Source: an uncultured Lachnospiraceae bacterium (GTDB lineage: Bacteria; Bacillota; Clostridia; Lachnospirales; Lachnospiraceae). Taken from it: a stretch of 53,697 bases of DNA. The notes beneath the pieces were generated by a model. It saw only the letters and a list, made by a program, of their open reading frames with translations, was not told the origin of the DNA and ran no database searches. Shown piece after piece: positions 51,463 to 53,697 of the stretch (the stretch's first letter is position 1; every line of letters begins with the position of its first letter). The position numbers and the translations under genes are program-made. The DNA is taken from NCBI GenBank assembly GCA_910579285.1, contig CAJTTT010000023.1, positions 1 to 53,697 on the forward strand, written 5' to 3'.

Positions 51463-52890
51463 ATGGACAAAAGTGCAGCAATCAGAAAATTGTGTCAGGA
51501 GAAAGAGATCCGCATGATCGATTTCAAAATGACCGACATCGACGGACGTTGGCGTCACATCACCATACCTGTGGAGCGGTTCGATGAAAACGTCTTCGTT
51601 TATGGAATCGGCTTCGACGGTTCCAATTACGGGTACGCACCTGTCGAGAAGAGCGACATGGTCTTCCTGCCTGACCCGGATACCGCCTATGTAGATCCTT
51701 TCGCGGATGTACCCACACTTACCATGTGCGGCAACGTGTGCGTGATCGGCAAAGGGGAAAATACACCCTTCGACCAGTATCCGAAGAATGTAACTCTGCG
51801 GGCTATGGATTACATGAAGAAAACAGGCATCGCGGACGAGATGGTGATCGGTCCCGAGTTTGAATTTTATCTGTTTGACTCCGCGCGCTACGAAGTATCG
51901 CAGAAACAGTGCGCTTACCAGGTTGACACCAGACAGGCTGACTGGAACTGCCGGCTGGACAATCCCGGAAACAACGGCTATGAGGTGACTCACGGCGGCT
52001 ACCATATCGCTGCGCCCCAGGATGTGGGTTACGACCTGAGAAGCCGTATCTGTATGGAAATGGAAAACTGGGGCATCAAGGTCAAATACCACCACCATGA
52101 AGTCGGCGGTCCCGGTCAGATGGAAATTGAAGTGGAGCTGGCAGATATGCCTTCTATGGCCGACAACACCATGATTATCAAATATATCATCAAAAATATG
52201 GCAGCAAAGGAGGGCAAGACGGCCACCTTCCTGCCAAAGCCGATCTACAGGGAAGCAGGCAGCGGACTCCATGTGCATATGCTGTTAAAAAAGGACGGGC
52301 AGCCTGTCTTCTACGATGAGAACGGCTACTCCGGCTTAAGCCAGACCGCTCACTACTTTATCGGCGGCCTGCTCTCACACATCGCGTCACTGTGCGCCTT
52401 CACCAACCCTTCCACCAACTCCTTCAAGCGGCTGGTGCCCGGGTATGAGGCTCCCGTGACGGTCGGTTACGCCACATCCAACCGCAGCGCGGTGATCCGT
52501 ATTCCCGCCTACGCAAAATCCCCGGACGCCAAACGTTTCGAGCTGAGAAACCCGGATGCCACCGCCAATCCCTACTACGCTTACGCGGCGATTCTGATGG
52601 CCGGCTTAGACGGCATTGAGAAGAAGATTGATCCTGCGGCAAACGGCTGGGGGCCTTACGACTTTAATCTCTACACACTCTCCGCCGAAGAGCAGAAGAA
52701 AATCAAAGGGCTTCCCAAATCGCTGGAAGAGTCGCTGGATGCCCTGGAAAAAGACCACGACTATCTGACGAAAGACGGGGTGTTCCCGGAGCGGCTGATT
52801 GACGTGTGGATTGCAAGAAAGCGCGCGGAGGCGAAAGAAGCCGGACAGATTCCCACGCCTGCGGAATTTATGATGTATTATGATCTCTAA
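51463..52890 (+). CDS. glnA: Type I glutamine synthetase
   Basis: ATG 51463 is eight bases after AGGG; an in-frame ATG at 51457 is nearer and less likely. The 475-aa protein has the GS beta-grasp (FDGSNYGYAPVEKSDMVFLP) and the catalytic domain: VIGPEFEFYLF, HHHEVGGPGQMEIEVE, KPIYREAGSGLHVHMLLKKD, and RLVPGYEAPVTVGYATSNRS ending IRIPAY. The length and the NLYTLSAEEQ segment place it with the longer GSI-beta-like group, where the Tyr is the usual adenylylation site. This differs from the feedback-inhibited GSI-alpha of Bacillus. It makes glutamine from glutamate and ammonia in the cytoplasm. Confidence 0.95.
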   Translation: MDKSAAIRKLCQEKEIRMIDFKMTDIDGRWRHITIPVERFDENVFVYGIGFDGSNYGYAPVEKSDMVFLPDPDTAYVDPFADVPTLTMCGNVCVIGKGENTPFDQYPKNVTLRAMDYMKKTGIADEMVIGPEFEFYLFDSARYEVSQKQCAYQVDTRQADWNCRLDNPGNNGYEVTHGGYHIAAPQDVGYDLRSRICMEMENWGIKVKYHHHEVGGPGQMEIEVELADMPSMADNTMIIKYIIKNMAAKEGKTATFLPKPIYREAGSGLHVHMLLKKDGQPVFYDENGYSGLSQTAHYFIGGLLSHIASLCAFTNPSTNSFKRLVPGYEAPVTVGYATSNRSAVIRIPAYAKSPDAKRFELRNPDATANPYYAYAAILMAGLDGIEKKIDPAANGWGPYDFNLYTLSAEEQKKIKGLPKSLEESLDALEKDHDYLTKDGVFPERLIDVWIARKRAEAKEAGQIPTPAEFMMYYDL

Positions 52891-52910
52891 GAGCGTTCAC
52901 GAACTTGGCA

Positions 52911-52938
52911 CGGGGCGGGTTTCCCGCCCCTGTTTTTT
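52911..52938 (+). terminator. Terminator of the glutamine synthetase gene
   Basis: GGGGCGGG-TTT-CCCGCCCC is followed by TG and six T residues, 21 bases after the stop. It also shows that the upstream extension of the next reading frame (from 52905) is not translated. Confidence 0.9.
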
Positions 52939-52955
52939 CACAGGAGGATGATAAT

Positions 52956-53516
52956 ATGAACGATATCCTGACATTTGCCACCAGAGAAGAATTTAGAAAC
53001 TGGCTTTCCGACAACTTCCTCTCAGAAGACGGCGTCTGGCTTTTGTTCGGCAAACCCGGCGGGCCGAAAACGTTAAAAGCCGGGGAAGCCCTCGAAGAAG
53101 CGCTCTGCTTTGGGTGGATCGACGGCCAGATGCAGCGCATTGACGAGAAGACTTACAGGAAGTATTTCTCCATGCGCAGGGAGAACAGCAATTGGTCGGA
53201 GAAAAATAAGGCCCTGGTCAAAGAGCTGGAGGAACGGGGCATAATGACCGACCACGGCAGAAAGAAAATCGAGGAAGCGAAACAGAACGGCCAGTGGGAC
53301 GCACCGAAACCCGGGGCAGTCACGGAGGATCAGATCGCCGTGCTCTCCGCCATTTTAGCGGCGTACGAACCGGCTTACACGAACTTTCAGGCCATGTCCC
53401 CTTCCGTGAAGAAGACCTACACCAAGGCATATCTCGATGCGAAGACGGATGCCGGGCGGCAAAAACGGATTGCATGGATGGTGGACAGGCTCAATCGGAA
53501 TCTGAAGCCGATGTAA
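52956..53516 (+). CDS. YdeI/OmdA-like protein
   Basis: ATG 52956 (NDILTFATREEFRNWLSDNF) follows CAGGAGG and comes after the glutamine synthetase terminator, so the longer frame is rejected. The 186-aa protein has ALCFGWIDGQMQRIDEKTYR (about residues 47-66), RRENSNWSEKNKALVKELEE and a C-terminal KTDAGRQKRIAWMVDRL, the signature of the YdeI/OmpD-associated family, which includes B. subtilis YdeI. Proposed roles concern envelope stress or antimicrobial-peptide resistance, which remain tentative. It may form its own unit. Confidence 0.88.
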   Translation: MNDILTFATREEFRNWLSDNFLSEDGVWLLFGKPGGPKTLKAGEALEEALCFGWIDGQMQRIDEKTYRKYFSMRRENSNWSEKNKALVKELEERGIMTDHGRKKIEEAKQNGQWDAPKPGAVTEDQIAVLSAILAAYEPAYTNFQAMSPSVKKTYTKAYLDAKTDAGRQKRIAWMVDRLNRNLKPM

Positions 53517-53697
53517 GGTATATTTAAAGTTTATCATATCATTTTGTTTTGGAAACGGAAACCTCCCCAAATGCGAGAAAATGTCAAAAAGGTGACACAA
53601 GTTGTCATCTTTTTTGTGTTATTCTATTAGCAAACAGACCAAAAAGCAATTTGGTAAATAGTCAAGAGTTATTTTAAAAAGATTTTCAGGGAAAAGG
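53517..53697 (+). promoter_or_regulatory. Promoter with inverted repeat at the right edge
   Basis: TTGTCA (53602-53607), a 17-base spacer and TATTAG (53625-53630) suggest a promoter for a gene beyond the window. The inverted repeat TGACA-CAAGT-TGTCA (53593-53607) overlaps its -35 box, and the same region with flanking A and T runs could instead be a terminator for the YdeI-like gene. Confidence 0.45.

Noticed and set aside
52905..52955. N-terminal extension of the YdeI-like protein
   Set aside because: The extension is the translated terminator of the glutamine synthetase gene; a good ribosome site precedes ATG 52956.

Overview
The window looks like a chromosome segment from an anaerobic gut Firmicute, most likely a Lachnospiraceae (Clostridium cluster XIVa) relative. 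This rests on the mix of family types: two oligosaccharide ABC loci without ATPase genes, a CD1871A-type CXXC mini-protein, a DUF6171-like protein, an Na+/alanine symporter, a FIST sensor and a very large Ig-repeat/CAP surface protein. No rRNA or tRNA gene was seen, so the taxonomic call is inference.

Region 1 (1-5.3 kb) is visibly A+T-richer and scarred. It holds the edge of a Tn916/Tn1549-like conjugative element (one gene frameshifted), a scrap of IS256-type transposase, a broken DNA/RNA non-specific nuclease, an ANT(6)-type aminoglycoside adenylyltransferase, a VOC/glyoxalase gene with an internal deletion, and a DeoR regulator - P-loop kinase - PHP phosphoesterase operon. It reads as a decaying island.

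Region 2 (5.3-16.9 kb) is mostly core-like. A Crp/Fnr-type regulator is divergent from a MATE efflux pump, with palindromes between them. An alpha/beta hydrolase and a split chromate transporter pair follow. Next is a compact ADP-ribosylglycohydrolase - PfkB kinase - PnuC operon with a divergent GntR/UTRA regulator, then a methyltransferase. A type I toxin-antitoxin locus (32-aa membrane toxin plus convergent antisense RNA) comes next, followed by a three-gene extracytoplasmic redox cassette (TlpA-like lipoprotein, 48-aa CXXC protein, NapH-like polyferredoxin).

Region 3 (16.9-25.5 kb) is an alpha-galactoside locus: AraC regulator, divergent from a solute-binding protein, two permeases, GH36 alpha-galactosidase and a GH13 amylosucrase-like enzyme. 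Region 4 (25.5-29.9 kb) is signal transduction: a stand-alone FIST sensor followed by a soluble chemoreceptor, convergent with a soluble GGDEF - degenerate EAL - LamG protein. Region 5 (29.9-36.8 kb) is an arabino-oligosaccharide locus: GH43, GH51, a small Cys-rich protein, a solute-binding protein and two permeases. Neither sugar locus encodes its ATPase, so a shared one elsewhere is inferred.

Region 6 (37-53.7 kb) holds single housekeeping or accessory genes: class-I amidotransferase (C26), Mbeg1-like hydrolase, NdpA-like nucleoid protein, Na+/alanine symporter, a second MATE pump, Fe-S aldo/keto reductase, ZIP transporter, the ~1.8-kaa secreted CAP/Ig protein, a YjbR-like protein, type I glutamine synthetase and a YdeI-like protein. 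Several intergenic spacers carry tandem repeats or long hairpins (21.2, 29.7, 31.9 and 41.8 kb). The most interesting candidates for little-described biology are the GGDEF-EAL-LamG protein with its FIST/chemoreceptor neighbours, the DraG-PfkB-PnuC operon, the type I toxin-antitoxin locus and the TlpA-CXXC-NapH cassette.
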